In this document: positions 9,065-17,634 of the stretch, piece after piece | Position numbering within the stretch: position 1 is the first letter of the stretch | Layout of the letters: the number at the start of each line of letters is the position of its first letter | NCBI RefSeq assembly: GCF_000935025.1 | Contig: NZ_CP010836.1 | Span: 496,001-560,000 of the forward strand | From: Sphingomonas hengshuiensis | GTDB taxonomy: Bacteria > Pseudomonadota > Alphaproteobacteria > Sphingomonadales > Sphingomonadaceae | Direction of reading: 5' to 3' | Length of the DNA stretch: 64,000 nucleotides | The notes under the pieces: model-generated | Databases searched by the model: none | The model's input: only the letters and a program-made list of their open reading frames with translations | What the model was told of the DNA's origin: nothing | Program-made: the position numbers and the translations under genes

Positions 9065-9415
9065 ATGCATTCACTCGTAAAACTCGCGACCGCAGCCGCT
9101 GCGCTGGCGGGCGCTGCCGTGCTCGGGGGCTGTGCATCCGATCGTTATGGCTATGGCGGCGGCTATAGCGGCGTCGCGGTCGGCTATGGCGCGGGCTATG
9201 GGAACCCCTATTGGGGCTGGAACGACAATTTCTATTATCCCGGCACCGGCGTCTATGTGTACGACAATAACCGCCGCCGCCATCGCTGGAACGACAGCCA
9301 GCGCGGCTATTGGGAAGGTCGCCGCTCGAACTGGCGCGGCGACCGGCGGATGCGCAGCAACTGGCGCGATTTCCGCGGCCAGCGCGGCCCCCGCAGCCCG
9401 CGCGGCCGCCGCTGA
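9065..9415 (+). CDS. Gly/Tyr-rich then Arg-rich small lipoprotein
   Basis: This 116-aa protein has a lipoprotein signal ending LGGC (Cys about residue 23). A Gly-Tyr-rich segment follows (YGYGGGYSGVAVGYGAGYGN), then a Trp/Tyr-rich core (YWGWNDNFYYPGTGVYVYD) and a strongly basic tail with repeated RGxRR and NWR units. A GAGGAG ribosome-binding site precedes the start. The mature protein is probably anchored in a membrane, with the basic tail free to contact anionic polymers; this is inference. Similar low-complexity lipoproteins occur in sphingomonads, but I know no assigned function. Confidence 0.7.
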   Translation: MHSLVKLATAAAALAGAAVLGGCASDRYGYGGGYSGVAVGYGAGYGNPYWGWNDNFYYPGTGVYVYDNNRRRHRWNDSQRGYWEGRRSNWRGDRRMRSNWRDFRGQRGPRSPRGRR

Positions 9416-9423
9416 GGCGAGCT

Positions 9424-9876
9424 TCAGTCCGCGCGCGGGCGGGTCCGCATCAGCCCCCGCGCGGTGAAGCGCAGCACCGGCTCGTCATGCTGGTTGAACA
9501 CCGTCATCTGGTTGCGCGTGCTGCCCATCTCCGGGCGGCTGCGCGACGGCGTGACCTCCAGCATCTCGGTCTCGCAGCGGAGCGTGTCGCCCGGATAGAC
9601 CGGCTTCAGCCAGCGCAGTTCGTCGACTCCCGCGGCACCCAGCGCAGCCTGCGGATGCGCCTTCAGATACTCGACCAGCATCGCCATCGCCATCGCGCAG
9701 CTGTGCCATCCGCTGGCCGCAACCCGCCCGAAATGAGTCTGCGCCGCGGCCTCGTCGGACAGATGGAAGGGCTGCGGATCATATTTCGCCGCGAAATCCA
9801 GCACCTCTTCGCGAGTCACGGCATAGCTGCCAAAGCTTGCCCGGTCGCCGACCTGCACGTCTTCGAGATATTTCAT
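9424..9876 (-). CDS. MaoC-type hot-dog fold dehydratase/hydratase
   Basis: This 150-aa protein matches the MaoC/R-specific enoyl-CoA hydratase family. It has an opening MKYLEDVQVGDRASFGSYAVT, the catalytic Asp-His pair in the hydratase motif YDPQPFHLSDEAA (about residues 32-44), and FGRVAASGWHSCAM, which packs the substrate tunnel. Such proteins hydrate trans-2-enoyl-CoA or act on related acyl-CoA compounds; the exact substrate cannot be told. It is a single gene, convergent with the lipoprotein gene at 9065, and its end lies 8 bp from that gene. Confidence 0.88.
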   Translation of the reverse strand: MKYLEDVQVGDRASFGSYAVTREEVLDFAAKYDPQPFHLSDEAAAQTHFGRVAASGWHSCAMAMAMLVEYLKAHPQAALGAAGVDELRWLKPVYPGDTLRCETEMLEVTPSRSRPEMGSTRNQMTVFNQHDEPVLRFTARGLMRTRPRAD

Positions 9877-9917
9877 GCCATGAGTTTCGGTTGGAAACCG
9901 AATCTTGGCAAGGGGTC

Positions 9918-11189
9918 TTATCGCGCCATCGCGCTCCGGAACGGCGCATCGGTGCCGTCGACGCCGGGCTTGGCGGGCAGCCCGATCAGGTCGCGGAGCA
10001 GCGGATAGACATCGACATTGTCGAACGGCGCCAGCCGCGCCGCGCGAAAGGCCGGGCCCTGCGCGATAAACAAGGCCGCCATTTCCGGGGACTGATCGTC
10101 ATAGCCATGGGTGCCGGCGGCAAAGGGCTTGGCCGGCGCCTTCAGGTTGATGAGCCAGCCCGTCTCGGCAAGGCACAGGATCGGCGGGACGCGCGGATTG
10201 GCGCCATAGTGGAAGCGGGCCGGAATCTCCCCCTTGCGCCAGCACTGCATATGATCGTGCGGACGCAGCAGCGCCTTTTCCACGACGGCCTCGCGTCCCG
10301 GCATCGGGGCGAGGGTCAGAAACGGGCCGCTCTCGACGAGGTGATAGTCGGCCTCGGCCAGCAAATCGCCGAGCACGATCACGCGATCGCTGCTCGTCGC
10401 CGCCATGCCGTGATCGGAGACGATCACCAGATTGGCAGGCTGGCGAAGTTCGGCGAGCCCGGCGACGAGCGCCCCGATCTGCGCATCGACTTCGACGAGG
10501 GCGTCGCGCATCCCGGCGCCGTCGGGGCCGACATCATGCCCCGCGCTGTCCACCAGGTCGAAGTACAAAGTCACGAATCGGGGCCGGATCGCCGCCGGAC
10601 GCCGCAGCCAGTCGAGGATGCCGTTGACCCGCTGCTCGTCTGAGATCGCCTGGTTGAACTGCGCCCAGTCCGCAGGGCGGTGCCCGCCGATCACTTCCCA
10701 GTCCCTCGGGCGTTCCTTGTGCCCGCCGATCGCGACGTTCGATCCCGGCCAGAACATCGTCGCGGTGCGTATCCCCGCCGCCTCGGCATCGTTCCAGATC
10801 GGCTCGGCGGCGTTCCACCAGAACGGGTCGTCGCTCGCCATGGTGAACACCTCATCCGGGCGGGCGGGGTCCTCCATCTTGTTGGCGACGATGCCGTGGC
10901 GATCGGGGCGCAGCCCGGTGACGAGCGTCCAATGGTTCGGAAAGGTCTTGGACGGGAAGCTGGGGTGCATCGCCCCGCTAGCGCCCTGGGCGGCGAGCCG
11001 CGACAGATTGGGCGTGATCCCGCGCGTCAGATAGTCGGGGCGGAATCCGTCGATCGACACCAGGACCGTCACCGGCGCGCGCGCTTCCGCCACCGAGGCA
11101 CTGGTTTCGGGCGCCACCGCGGGCGCCGTCGCACAGGCCTGGAGAAGGGCGGCGAAGGCGGCAGCCGCGATTCTGGAATACCAACGCAT
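9918..11189 (-). CDS. Exported nucleotide pyrophosphatase/phosphodiesterase family protein
   Basis: This 423-aa member of the alkaline-phosphatase superfamily, type I phosphodiesterase/nucleotide pyrophosphatase (ENPP-like) branch, has an N-terminal lipoprotein signal ending in QAC (Cys19). First metal-site motif: VSIDGFRPDYL (Asp). Nucleophile: the Thr in PSFPSKTFPNHWTL, near residue 85. Later metal ligands appear in DLVDSAGHDVGPDG and VSDHGMA. It likely hydrolyses phosphodiester or nucleotide bonds at the cell surface or in the periplasm. It runs as a single gene next to the MaoC gene on the same strand. Confidence 0.9.
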   Translation of the reverse strand: MRWYSRIAAAAFAALLQACATAPAVAPETSASVAEARAPVTVLVSIDGFRPDYLTRGITPNLSRLAAQGASGAMHPSFPSKTFPNHWTLVTGLRPDRHGIVANKMEDPARPDEVFTMASDDPFWWNAAEPIWNDAEAAGIRTATMFWPGSNVAIGGHKERPRDWEVIGGHRPADWAQFNQAISDEQRVNGILDWLRRPAAIRPRFVTLYFDLVDSAGHDVGPDGAGMRDALVEVDAQIGALVAGLAELRQPANLVIVSDHGMAATSSDRVIVLGDLLAEADYHLVESGPFLTLAPMPGREAVVEKALLRPHDHMQCWRKGEIPARFHYGANPRVPPILCLAETGWLINLKAPAKPFAAGTHGYDDQSPEMAALFIAQGPAFRAARLAPFDNVDVYPLLRDLIGLPAKPGVDGTDAPFRSAMAR

Positions 11190-11241
11190 GCGTACCGCCC
11201 TGCCACGCCCGTGTTACGCGGGAAAGTCCGCTATTGCCTCC

Positions 11242-12591
11242 CTATTGCCCGAGCGCCAGCCGCGCGAACAGCGTCGCGCTGTGCGGCGCCCGGCCATAGG
11301 CGGCGTCGAGCGCGGCGGGCTTGGCATAGGCCGCCAGCGACCCGCCCAGCGCCAGCTCGACATCGCCGCCCAGCGGGATGCGATAGGCATAGCCCGCTTC
11401 GAACCGCGACACGCGAAACGCCCGGTCGTGAAGCGGGCTGTCATGGTCGGGGAACAGCTCGTCATTGGCGACATTCTCGACGCGCCCGAACACGCTATGA
11501 TGCGCGCCGAGATTCCAGTTCGCCTCGGCCAGCCACGCGGTCAGCGTCGGCCCCGGCACCCGATCCTTCGCCGCAAACCCCAGCATCGCGGAGAAACCAC
11601 CCCGCGCATAATGCGCGCTGGCGGTGGTCCGCCGCTCGTCTTCGCCGGGATGGGTGACTTCGGGGCTCTCCAGCCGCCCATGGCTCAGCTGGAACGCCCA
11701 GTTGGGCGAGGGCGTCAGCGTGGCGCGCAGGCTCCAGCTGTCGAGGCGGGGGCTTTCGATGTCCCAGCGATTCTCGTCGGGCTCGCGGCCGCGGAACGCT
11801 GATCCCTCGAATTGAAGACCGCGCGTCGCAACCCCCGCCGTCACCACGCCATAAGTGATATGGCTGCTGTCGAACCAGTGATGCGTGATCGGCGACAGCG
11901 GCAGATAGCGCGCCGAGCGCCGGTGCATGAACGCCGACGGCCCCAGAGCCGGCTCGGCGACCGGCCCGCCATAGACGAACCCGGTCAACCCTGGCGCCAG
12001 CGGCACGTCGACGCGCGCGGACAGCTCCATGAACAGATCATGTGGATGCTGGCGATCGACCAGCGGCACGCCGCCCGCGGTCTCGCCCGTGCCGAACAAA
12101 TTGGGGTAGCCGCGCTTGCCGTTGACGGGATCGAGGCTGAGCATCGAACTGAACCGCAGTTGCACCCCGCTGTCAAAGCCGCGCGTAGCGGACAGCATCG
12201 CCATCGATCCGGTAAAGGCCTGCGCATCGCCGCGCGGTCCGCCCTGATCGGTAACTCCCGTCATCGCAAAGCCATGCGCCATCACCATCCAGTCGCCGGT
12301 GGCCAGATGGATGCCGCGCATGCCCCCGTCGGCGCCGGGGACCAGCGAAGTGCCGGTGCCGGGGCCGGCATTGGCGGGCGGGGCGGCGCCACCGGGCGCC
12401 ATCACGGGCATGTCCATGCCCTCCATTCCGGCCATGTCGTGCTGGCTATGGTCCATCGCGGGCTGGGCGGGTTCGGGGGCGGGGGTAGGCGTGGGCGCGG
12501 GGTGGTTGTGCGCGCCATGGTCCTGCGCGGCGGCGGGTGCCGCAGCGATCGCCGCTGCGGACACCGCAGCGGGCAACAAAATACGAATCAT
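11242..12591 (-). CDS. Predicted outer-membrane barrel protein with His/Met-rich N-terminus, likely metal-related
   Basis: The 449-aa protein starts at ATG 12591, which gives a clean signal peptide (residues 1-23, cleavage after AAAQ-like AQD). The mature N-terminus is rich in potential copper ligands: DHGAHNH, then MDHSQHDMAGMEGMDMPVM. The rest has alternating, Gly/aromatic-rich sequence typical of outer-membrane strands, with the striking DRQHPHDLFMELS and PLSPITHHWFDSSHI stretches, and it ends on a hydrophobic residue pattern (ATLFARLALGQ). The composition recalls copper-resistance proteins of the CopB type, but I cannot equate them. It follows 50 bp after a second small exported, His/Cys-bearing protein on the same strand, suggesting a joint metal role. 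Confidence 0.72.
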   Translation of the reverse strand: MIRILLPAAVSAAAIAAAPAAAQDHGAHNHPAPTPTPAPEPAQPAMDHSQHDMAGMEGMDMPVMAPGGAAPPANAGPGTGTSLVPGADGGMRGIHLATGDWMVMAHGFAMTGVTDQGGPRGDAQAFTGSMAMLSATRGFDSGVQLRFSSMLSLDPVNGKRGYPNLFGTGETAGGVPLVDRQHPHDLFMELSARVDVPLAPGLTGFVYGGPVAEPALGPSAFMHRRSARYLPLSPITHHWFDSSHITYGVVTAGVATRGLQFEGSAFRGREPDENRWDIESPRLDSWSLRATLTPSPNWAFQLSHGRLESPEVTHPGEDERRTTASAHYARGGFSAMLGFAAKDRVPGPTLTAWLAEANWNLGAHHSVFGRVENVANDELFPDHDSPLHDRAFRVSRFEAGYAYRIPLGGDVELALGGSLAAYAKPAALDAAYGRAPHSATLFARLALGQ

Positions 12592-12641
12592 CGTTCGTCT
12601 CCGAAATAAGGCTGAGTCGGCGCGAAAAGTCGCGCGCGGCG

Positions 12642-12959
12642 TCAGGCTTCGGAGCGGGGCGGGGGCGTCAGCGGCGGGCCGGAGGCGCGGGGCTCGCCGC
12701 GGGCAAGCGCTGGGCGCTGCACCGGCGCGGCAAAGGCGAGCGGCGGGGACAGGCGCGGCGTGCCGGCGGTCGCGGGCGCCACGCAGCCCAGGCACAGCTT
12801 GTCGGCGACGATCGGCACGGCGGGAGCCTGCTTGCGATGGCCATGGTGCATGTCCGCCATCGCAGCCTGAGGCGCATCGCCATGGCACGCCGGCATCGCC
12901 GCCGCCGCGGGCAGCGACAGCAGCGCAATCACGAGTGCCAGGAACAGGCGGGCGAACAT
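12642..12959 (-). CDS. Small exported protein with His/Cys motifs, possibly metal-related
   Basis: This 105-aa protein has a signal peptide over residues 1-21 (FLALVIALLSLPAAAA). The mature part contains CHGDAPQAAMADMHHGHRK and a C-x-x-C (KLCLGCV), and ends in a Pro/Arg-rich tail (RASGPPLTPPPRS). That plan, with spaced His and Cys and a terminal GPP-containing tail, resembles the DUF2946-type exported proteins often found beside copper genes. The match is from memory and uncertain. It sits upstream of the His/Met-rich barrel protein with a 50-bp gap, probably in one transcript. Confidence 0.62.
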   Translation of the reverse strand: MFARLFLALVIALLSLPAAAAMPACHGDAPQAAMADMHHGHRKQAPAVPIVADKLCLGCVAPATAGTPRLSPPLAFAAPVQRPALARGEPRASGPPLTPPPRSEA

Positions 12960-12999
12960 GGGGGAGGCTTTAGCGCAGTGCTGCGGCAATTGACAGCGC

Positions 13000-13120
13000 G
13001 TCACCCTCACCCTTCCGCTCCCTCTCCTAATGGGAGAGGGGAGCAGAACCCCAAGCTCCCTCTCCCTCTGGGAGAGGGAAGGGGCCCGCCGCCGAAGGCG
13101 GTGGGAAGGGTGAGGGTGAC
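13000..13120. repeat. Palindromic mini-element with 17-bp terminal inverted repeats
   Basis: The ends are a perfect inverted repeat, GTCACCCTCACCCTTCC at 13000-13016 and its complement at 13104-13120. Inside are hairpins built on CCTCTC/GAGAGG, on CCCTCTCC/GGAGAGGG and on CCGCC/GGCGG. The right half recurs at 17659-17723. It fills the gap between the small exported protein and ychF, ending 15 bp from the ychF stop, where it may also act as a transcription stop. Confidence 0.9.
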
Positions 13121-13135
13121 GACGGGTGCGTCCGC

Positions 13136-14233
13136 TCAACTATGCAGGAAATGCATCACATCGCCGTCCTGGACGACATAGGCCTTGCCCTCGGCGCGGA
13201 GCTTGCCGGCTTCGCGCGCTCGCGATTCGCCGCCCAGCGCGACGAAATCGGCAAAGGCGATCGTCTCGGCGCGGATGAAGCCCTTCTCGAAATCGCTATG
13301 GATCTCGCCCGCCGCCTCGGGCGCGGTGGCGCCGCTATGCACGGTCCAGGCGCGTGCTTCCTTCGGGCCGACGGTGAAGAAGGTCAGCAGGTGGAGCAGC
13401 TTGTACCCGGCAGTGATGACGCGGGCGAGGCCGGTCTCCTCGAGCCCCAGTTCGCCCAGGAATTCGCCGCGCTCCTCGGGCGGCATCGTCGCGATCTCGG
13501 CCTCGATCGCGGCGGAGACGACCACCGCTTCGGCGCCCTCCGCCTTGGCCTTTTCGAACACCTTGGCCGACAGCGCGTTGCCGTTGGCGGCATCCTCTTC
13601 GTTGACGTTGCAGACGTAGAGGACGGGCTTGCCGGTCAGCAATTGCGCCTGTGCCAGCACGCGCGCCTCGTCGGCATCCCTGGGCACGGTCAGTCGCGCG
13701 GGCTTGCCTTCGCGCAGCAGTTCCAGCGCCTGACCCAGCACCGACGCCGCGACCTTGGCTTCCTTGTCGCCCTGCGTCGCCTTTTTCTGCGCGGCGGGAA
13801 CGCGCTTTTCGAGCGATTCGAGGTCGGACAGCATCAGTTCGGTCTCGACCGTCTCGGCATCGGCGATCGGATCGACCTTGTTGTCGACATGCTGGATGTC
13901 GTCATTCTCGAAACAGCGCAGGACATGGACGATCGCGTCGACTTCGCGGATATTGCCCAGGAACTGGTTGCCCAGCCCCTCGCCCTTGCTCGCGCCGCGG
14001 ACCAGCCCGGCAATGTCGACGAACCCCAGCTGGGTCTCGATGATCTTCTGCGATCCGGCGATTTCGGCCAGCTTGTCGAGCCGCGGATCGGGGACGGCGA
14101 CGTTGCCGACATTGGGCTCGATCGTGCAGAACGGATAATTGGCCGCCTGCGCCGCCGCAGTCTCGGTCAGAGCGTTGAAGAGCGTGGACTTGCCCACATT
14201 GGGCAGGCCCACAATGCCGCAGCGGAAACCCAT
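13136..14233 (-). CDS. ychF: Redox-regulated ATPase/GTPase YchF (Obg-related)
   Basis: YchF is a conserved ribosome-associated P-loop NTPase that prefers ATP. The 365-aa protein starts [19 protein letters not shown] with the Walker A at residues 9-16. Switch II follows as [22 protein letters not shown], the NVNEED base-recognition segment replaces the usual NKxD, and a C-terminal TGS domain ends [15 protein letters not shown]. All are typical, as is the length. The start is ATG at 14233; longer in-frame sequence upstream is not YchF-like. Confidence 0.96.
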   Translation of the reverse strand: MGFRCGIVGLPNVGKSTLFNALTETAAAQAANYPFCTIEPNVGNVAVPDPRLDKLAEIAGSQKIIETQLGFVDIAGLVRGASKGEGLGNQFLGNIREVDAIVHVLRCFENDDIQHVDNKVDPIADAETVETELMLSDLESLEKRVPAAQKKATQGDKEAKVAASVLGQALELLREGKPARLTVPRDADEARVLAQAQLLTGKPVLYVCNVNEEDAANGNALSAKVFEKAKAEGAEAVVVSAAIEAEIATMPPEERGEFLGELGLEETGLARVITAGYKLLHLLTFFTVGPKEARAWTVHSGATAPEAAGEIHSDFEKGFIRAETIAFADFVALGGESRAREAGKLRAEGKAYVVQDGDVMHFLHS

Positions 14234-14406
14234 GAGTGTCGCGTTCCTGTGGTGAGGCCGGGCAAGGCCGGCATGGTTGGCCGCCCGATACGCGCAAAGC
14301 GCCAAGGTTTCCAGCGGCGAGCGTTGGCGGCGTCGGATCGGGACTGTTGCGTATCGCCCCGCCCCCGCCACCGTCGCTACCCAAGGCAGCGAGGGGGGGA
14401 CTGCAA

Positions 14407-14991
14407 ATGGGCGCGTTGGCACGGATTGCGACATGGGGGGCCTGTGCGGCCAGCATCGGCTATGGCGTGCCGCAACTGCTCCAGGTGGCGGGGCTGTTGC
14501 CCGATCCGGTCGACCGCATCCTGATCTTTGCGCCCTCGCTCGCGCTTGCACCGCTTTTCGCGGTGGCACTGGCGGCGCTGGCGGGCGAGGCGACGGGGGA
14601 GGGCCGGGCGTGGCGGTTCGGCGCGTTTGCGCTCGCATTGCTCTATGCCGGCCATGTCAGCCAGGTCTATGTCGGCCAGCTCGGGGTGGTGATCCCGCGC
14701 GAACTTGCCGGAATGGCGCCCGTTACGGGGTTCGGCTGTTGCGGCTTTCGCCAGCCGATGACGGCGGTCGACCTGCTCGGCTATACCGAGATGAGTTTGG
14801 CGACGCTGTTGCTCGCGCCGAGCTTTCGGGGGGCCGCTCGGGCATGGCTGGCGATCAACGGACTCACGGCGGTGCCGGTGTTTCTTCAACTCTGGTGGCC
14901 CGCGCTGATCTGGGCAGGCGCCGCCTGGCTGGTGACCTTTCCGGTCGCGATGGCGCTCGTCGCACGCGCGCTTGATCGTGCGCGCGCCTGA
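14407..14991 (+). CDS. Six-span-like membrane protein, unknown function
   Basis: This 194-aa, strongly hydrophobic protein has about six spans ([61 protein letters not shown] among them). One loop contains a GFGCCGF motif with vicinal cysteines. The ATG at 14407 is chosen because the open frame upstream is Pro/Arg-rich and unlike the mature part. It is divergent from ychF and stands alone. No family recognised. Confidence 0.65.
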   Translation: MGALARIATWGACAASIGYGVPQLLQVAGLLPDPVDRILIFAPSLALAPLFAVALAALAGEATGEGRAWRFGAFALALLYAGHVSQVYVGQLGVVIPRELAGMAPVTGFGCCGFRQPMTAVDLLGYTEMSLATLLLAPSFRGAARAWLAINGLTAVPVFLQLWWPALIWAGAAWLVTFPVAMALVARALDRARA

Positions 14992-15091
14992 CGCGCCGCG
15001 CGCCGCCGAACGGCACGCAAGGCCCTGAAAGCGCCGCATCGCGCGGCAAAGGAAGCGGGGTAGGCAATGGGTGCGGCGCGTCTTTCGTCGC

Positions 15092-15120
15092 TTGACGGGC
15101 CCCCGTTCATCTAGGGTACA
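15092..15120 (+). promoter_or_regulatory. Candidate promoter of the TbpB-like lipoprotein gene
   Basis: TTGACG at 15092-15097 is followed, after 17 bp, by GGTACA (15115-15120), 49 bp before the start codon. The -35 is good and the -10 is weak. The 177-bp gap holds no gene. Confidence 0.3.
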
Positions 15121-15168
15121 GGGGCCCCAAGCCTTTTCGGCAGTTAGAAGCGTTACGAGGAGTTTGGG

Positions 15169-16161
15169 ATGATTCGCCGTCACATGATCATGAGTGCCGC
15201 CGTGGCGACGATGGCCCTGTCCAGCTGTGGCGGGGGCGACGATTCGAGCGCGACGCCGACGCCGACCGCAACCCCCACGCCGACGCCGACCGCGACGGCC
15301 ACCTATTCGGCGTTCCCGCTGTCCGCGGCGACCGAATTCTACACGCTCAACGCGACGACGAGCTATACCGGCGATCCGGCGGGCGCAGTGACGCTGGGCG
15401 TTGCCGGGACCGAGGGGCTGACGACGCGCGTCAAGCTGGCGACCAGCAATCTGATCGCTTCGGGCACCTATGTGATCGACGAGAGCACCGAGGAGTCGCG
15501 CTTCACCAACACGAACGTCACGACCGCGCCGGCGGCGACGACCCCCGAATTCATCTTCCGCTCGACCAGCACCGCGACAGACGCGCTGGCGGGCAATTTC
15601 TCGCAGCTCGAATTCCTCAACAACACGATCCCCGACGTCGTGACGAGCGACACCGGCCTCGCGATGAAGGCCGTCAGCTATGCCAATTGGTGGCGCGGCG
15701 ATTCGACGGTGGGCGCAAAGCGGCTGACCTACACGGTATGGGGCTACAACACCGTCACCACCGACATGCTGACGACGGGTTCGGCATCCTATGCCTCGCG
15801 CCTCACCGGGCGACTGGTGAGCGTGTCGGGCACGACGACGTCGGTGCTGAAGGTAACCGGCACGGTGACGACTGCCGTCAATTTCTCGACCGGGCTGGTC
15901 GAACTGACGCTCGCGCTCAGCACGATCCCCGCGGACGGCAGCGCGGCGGTGCCCTATGGCACCTTCACCGGCCAGGGCGCGATCCCGATCGGCAGCAACC
16001 AGTTCAGCGGCAGCTTCACCACCGGCAGCCCGCTGTCGGGGACCTTCACCGGCGGCTTTTTCGGCTCGCAGGGCAAGGAAATCGGCATCACCTTCGCCGG
16101 CTCGGGCACGGTCGGCACCGCCAACCAGCGGCTGGTCGGGTCGATCGTCGGCACGAAGTAG
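15169..16161 (+). CDS. Surface lipoprotein with TbpB-like beta-barrel C-terminus
   Basis: This 330-aa protein has a lipoprotein signal ending LSSC (Cys20), an acidic GGGDDSS tether and a Thr-Pro linker (TPTPTATPTPTPTATATY) near residues 30-48. The body is rich in Thr, Ser and Gly. The C-terminus, GTFTGGFFGSQGKEIGITFAG, followed by RLVGSIVG, follows the pattern GGFFGPxAxEvGgxF of the transferrin-binding-protein-B-like barrel that marks many Slam-dependent surface lipoproteins. I infer a surface-exposed solute- or iron-related binding role; no Slam gene is in the window. A GAGGAG site 6 bp before the ATG supports the start, and a strong terminator follows 25 bp after the stop. Confidence 0.8.
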   Translation: MIRRHMIMSAAVATMALSSCGGGDDSSATPTPTATPTPTPTATATYSAFPLSAATEFYTLNATTSYTGDPAGAVTLGVAGTEGLTTRVKLATSNLIASGTYVIDESTEESRFTNTNVTTAPAATTPEFIFRSTSTATDALAGNFSQLEFLNNTIPDVVTSDTGLAMKAVSYANWWRGDSTVGAKRLTYTVWGYNTVTTDMLTTGSASYASRLTGRLVSVSGTTTSVLKVTGTVTTAVNFSTGLVELTLALSTIPADGSAAVPYGTFTGQGAIPIGSNQFSGSFTTGSPLSGTFTGGFFGSQGKEIGITFAGSGTVGTANQRLVGSIVGTK

Positions 16162-16186
16162 GCGCCAGGCTTTCGCGGTTCGAAAG

Positions 16187-16215
16187 GGGCTCCGGGAAAC
16201 CGGGGCCCTTTTTCT
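16187..16215 (+). terminator. Intrinsic terminator of the TbpB-like lipoprotein gene
   Basis: A 9-bp stem (GGGCTCCGG / CCGGGGCCC, one G-T pair) with a GAAA tetraloop is followed by TTTTTCTT. It lies between the lipoprotein gene and the convergent pth gene. Confidence 0.88.
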
Positions 16216-16222
16216 TGGGGGC

Positions 16223-16792
16223 TCAGTCCTGCAGTCGCACCGCGACGTCGCTCATGAACCGCGCATCCTCGCCCGCCGCCAGCCGCGGCGCCTCGGCAGC
16301 GACGGCGCCCAGCATGTCGCTCAGCGCGTCCATCTCGGCCTTGGCGTAATTGCCCAGCACATAGCCGGTGACGCGGTCCTTATGCCCCGGATGCCCGATG
16401 CCCAGCCGGACGCGGCGGAAATCGGGGCCGATATGCGCGTCGGTCGAGCGCAGCCCGTTATGCCCCGCAGTGCCGCCGCCCATCTTCACCTTCACCTTGA
16501 ACGGCACCAGGTCGAGTTCGTCGTGAAAGACTGTAACGTCGGCGGGCGCCAGCTTGTAGAAATCCAGCGCCGCGCGCACCGCCCGCCCGCTGTCGTTCAT
16601 GAAGGTGCCGGGCTTTAGCAGGATCACCTTCTCGGTCCCGATCCGCCCCTCCTGCGTCCAGCCCTGGAACTGCTTCTTCGGCGGCGTGAAGCCATGGACC
16701 GCGGCGATCGCGTCGATCGCCATGAACCCGACATTGTGCCGGTGCATCGCATATTGCGGCCCCGGATTGCCGAGACCTACCCAGAGCTGCAT
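16223..16792 (-). CDS. pth: Peptidyl-tRNA hydrolase
   Basis: Pth frees tRNA from stalled peptidyl-tRNA. The 189-aa protein starts MQLWVGLGNPGPQYAMHRHNVGF, with Asn9 and the catalytic His19. Further hallmarks are KPGTFMNDSGRAV, VFHDELDLVPFKVKVKMGGGTAGHNGLRS and FRRVRLGIGHPG. ATG 16792 is preferred over an ATG two codons upstream because GGGG lies 7 bp ahead of it. The gene follows rplY, the usual order in many proteobacteria, with a hairpin terminator between the two. Confidence 0.95.
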   Translation of the reverse strand: MQLWVGLGNPGPQYAMHRHNVGFMAIDAIAAVHGFTPPKKQFQGWTQEGRIGTEKVILLKPGTFMNDSGRAVRAALDFYKLAPADVTVFHDELDLVPFKVKVKMGGGTAGHNGLRSTDAHIGPDFRRVRLGIGHPGHKDRVTGYVLGNYAKAEMDALSDMLGAVAAEAPRLAAGEDARFMSDVAVRLQD

Positions 16793-16803
16793 CGCCATAC
16801 CCC

Positions 16804-16847
16804 AAAACAAAATCGCCCCCGCACCTAGGGCGCGGAGGCGATTTTTT
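16804..16847 (-). terminator. Intrinsic terminator/attenuator between rplY and pth
   Basis: A 14-position stem (AAAATCGCC..CCGC against GCGG..GGCGATTTT, one mismatch) has a short loop and is followed on the minus strand by TTTTGTTTT. It sits 22 bp past the rplY stop and 12 bp before pth, so it probably lowers pth expression relative to rplY rather than fully separating them. Confidence 0.75.
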
Positions 16848-16868
16848 GAACCGTGAAACGCGCGGGGC

Positions 16869-17468
16869 TTATTCGGCCTCGGCAGCTTCCGCTTCGCCTT
16901 CGCTCGACTTGAGCGCCGACGGGGCGACGACGGTGGCGATCGTGAAGTCGCGATCGGTGATCGCCGACTCGGCACCCTTGGGCAGGGTCACTGCCGAGAT
17001 GTGCAGCGAATCGCCGACTTCGAGGCCCTTGAGCGAGATCTGGACCTCGTCGGGGATGCTCGCCGCGTCGACCACCAGTTCCAGCGCGTGGCGCACGATG
17101 TTGAGCACGCCACCGCGCTTCAGCCCGGGGGCCTCTTCCTCGTCGACGAACACGATCGGCACTTCGACGGTGACCGTCGCATGCTCGGAAATGCGCAGGA
17201 AGTCGGCATGGACCGGACGATCCGAAACCGGATCGAACGCCACGTCCTTAGGCAGCGTGCGCTCGCCGTTGATCATCACGACCGAGTTGAAGAAATGGCC
17301 GGTCATCAGCAGCTTGTACAGCTCGCGCTCGCTGACATGGATGCCAACGGGGTCTGCCTTGTTGCCATAGATAACGGCGGGGACGCGGCCTTCACGACGC
17401 AGCGCCCGGGAGGCTCCCTTGCCAACCCGGTCGCGCGTCTCGGCCGACAGCGTAAGCGTGTCGCTCAT
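16869..17468 (-). CDS. rplY: 50S ribosomal protein L25 (Ctc form)
   Basis: L25/Ctc binds 5S rRNA in the large subunit. The 199-aa protein is the long Ctc type. The N-terminal L25 domain runs from [20 protein letters not shown], with [13 protein letters not shown] and the [10 protein letters not shown] motif. A C-terminal TL5-like domain (residues about 95-185) and an acidic Glu/Ala tail follow. The start is ATG at 17468. pth follows on the same strand. Confidence 0.95.
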   Translation of the reverse strand: MSDTLTLSAETRDRVGKGASRALRREGRVPAVIYGNKADPVGIHVSERELYKLLMTGHFFNSVVMINGERTLPKDVAFDPVSDRPVHADFLRISEHATVTVEVPIVFVDEEEAPGLKRGGVLNIVRHALELVVDAASIPDEVQISLKGLEVGDSLHISAVTLPKGAESAITDRDFTIATVVAPSALKSSEGEAEAAEAE

Positions 17469-17634
17469 GTGTCGATTCCAATGCGCTAATGTGTTTCAAA
17501 CCATCTGCCGGGCAAGCCTCCAGGGATGACCCTGCCACGACAAGCGCGCGCCTATAGTGGAGACGGCGGCAAAGGGCAAGGCGGCGGCTGCTATCCTTCC
17601 GTGGCGGGGTGGATCGCGTTTGCGCCGTCGCCAC

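Noticed and set aside
16223..16975. A 250-codon pth with an extra basic N-terminus
   Set aside because: The extra residues come from reading through the rplY terminator and the end of rplY. The ATG at 16792 has a ribosome-binding site and gives the normal length.
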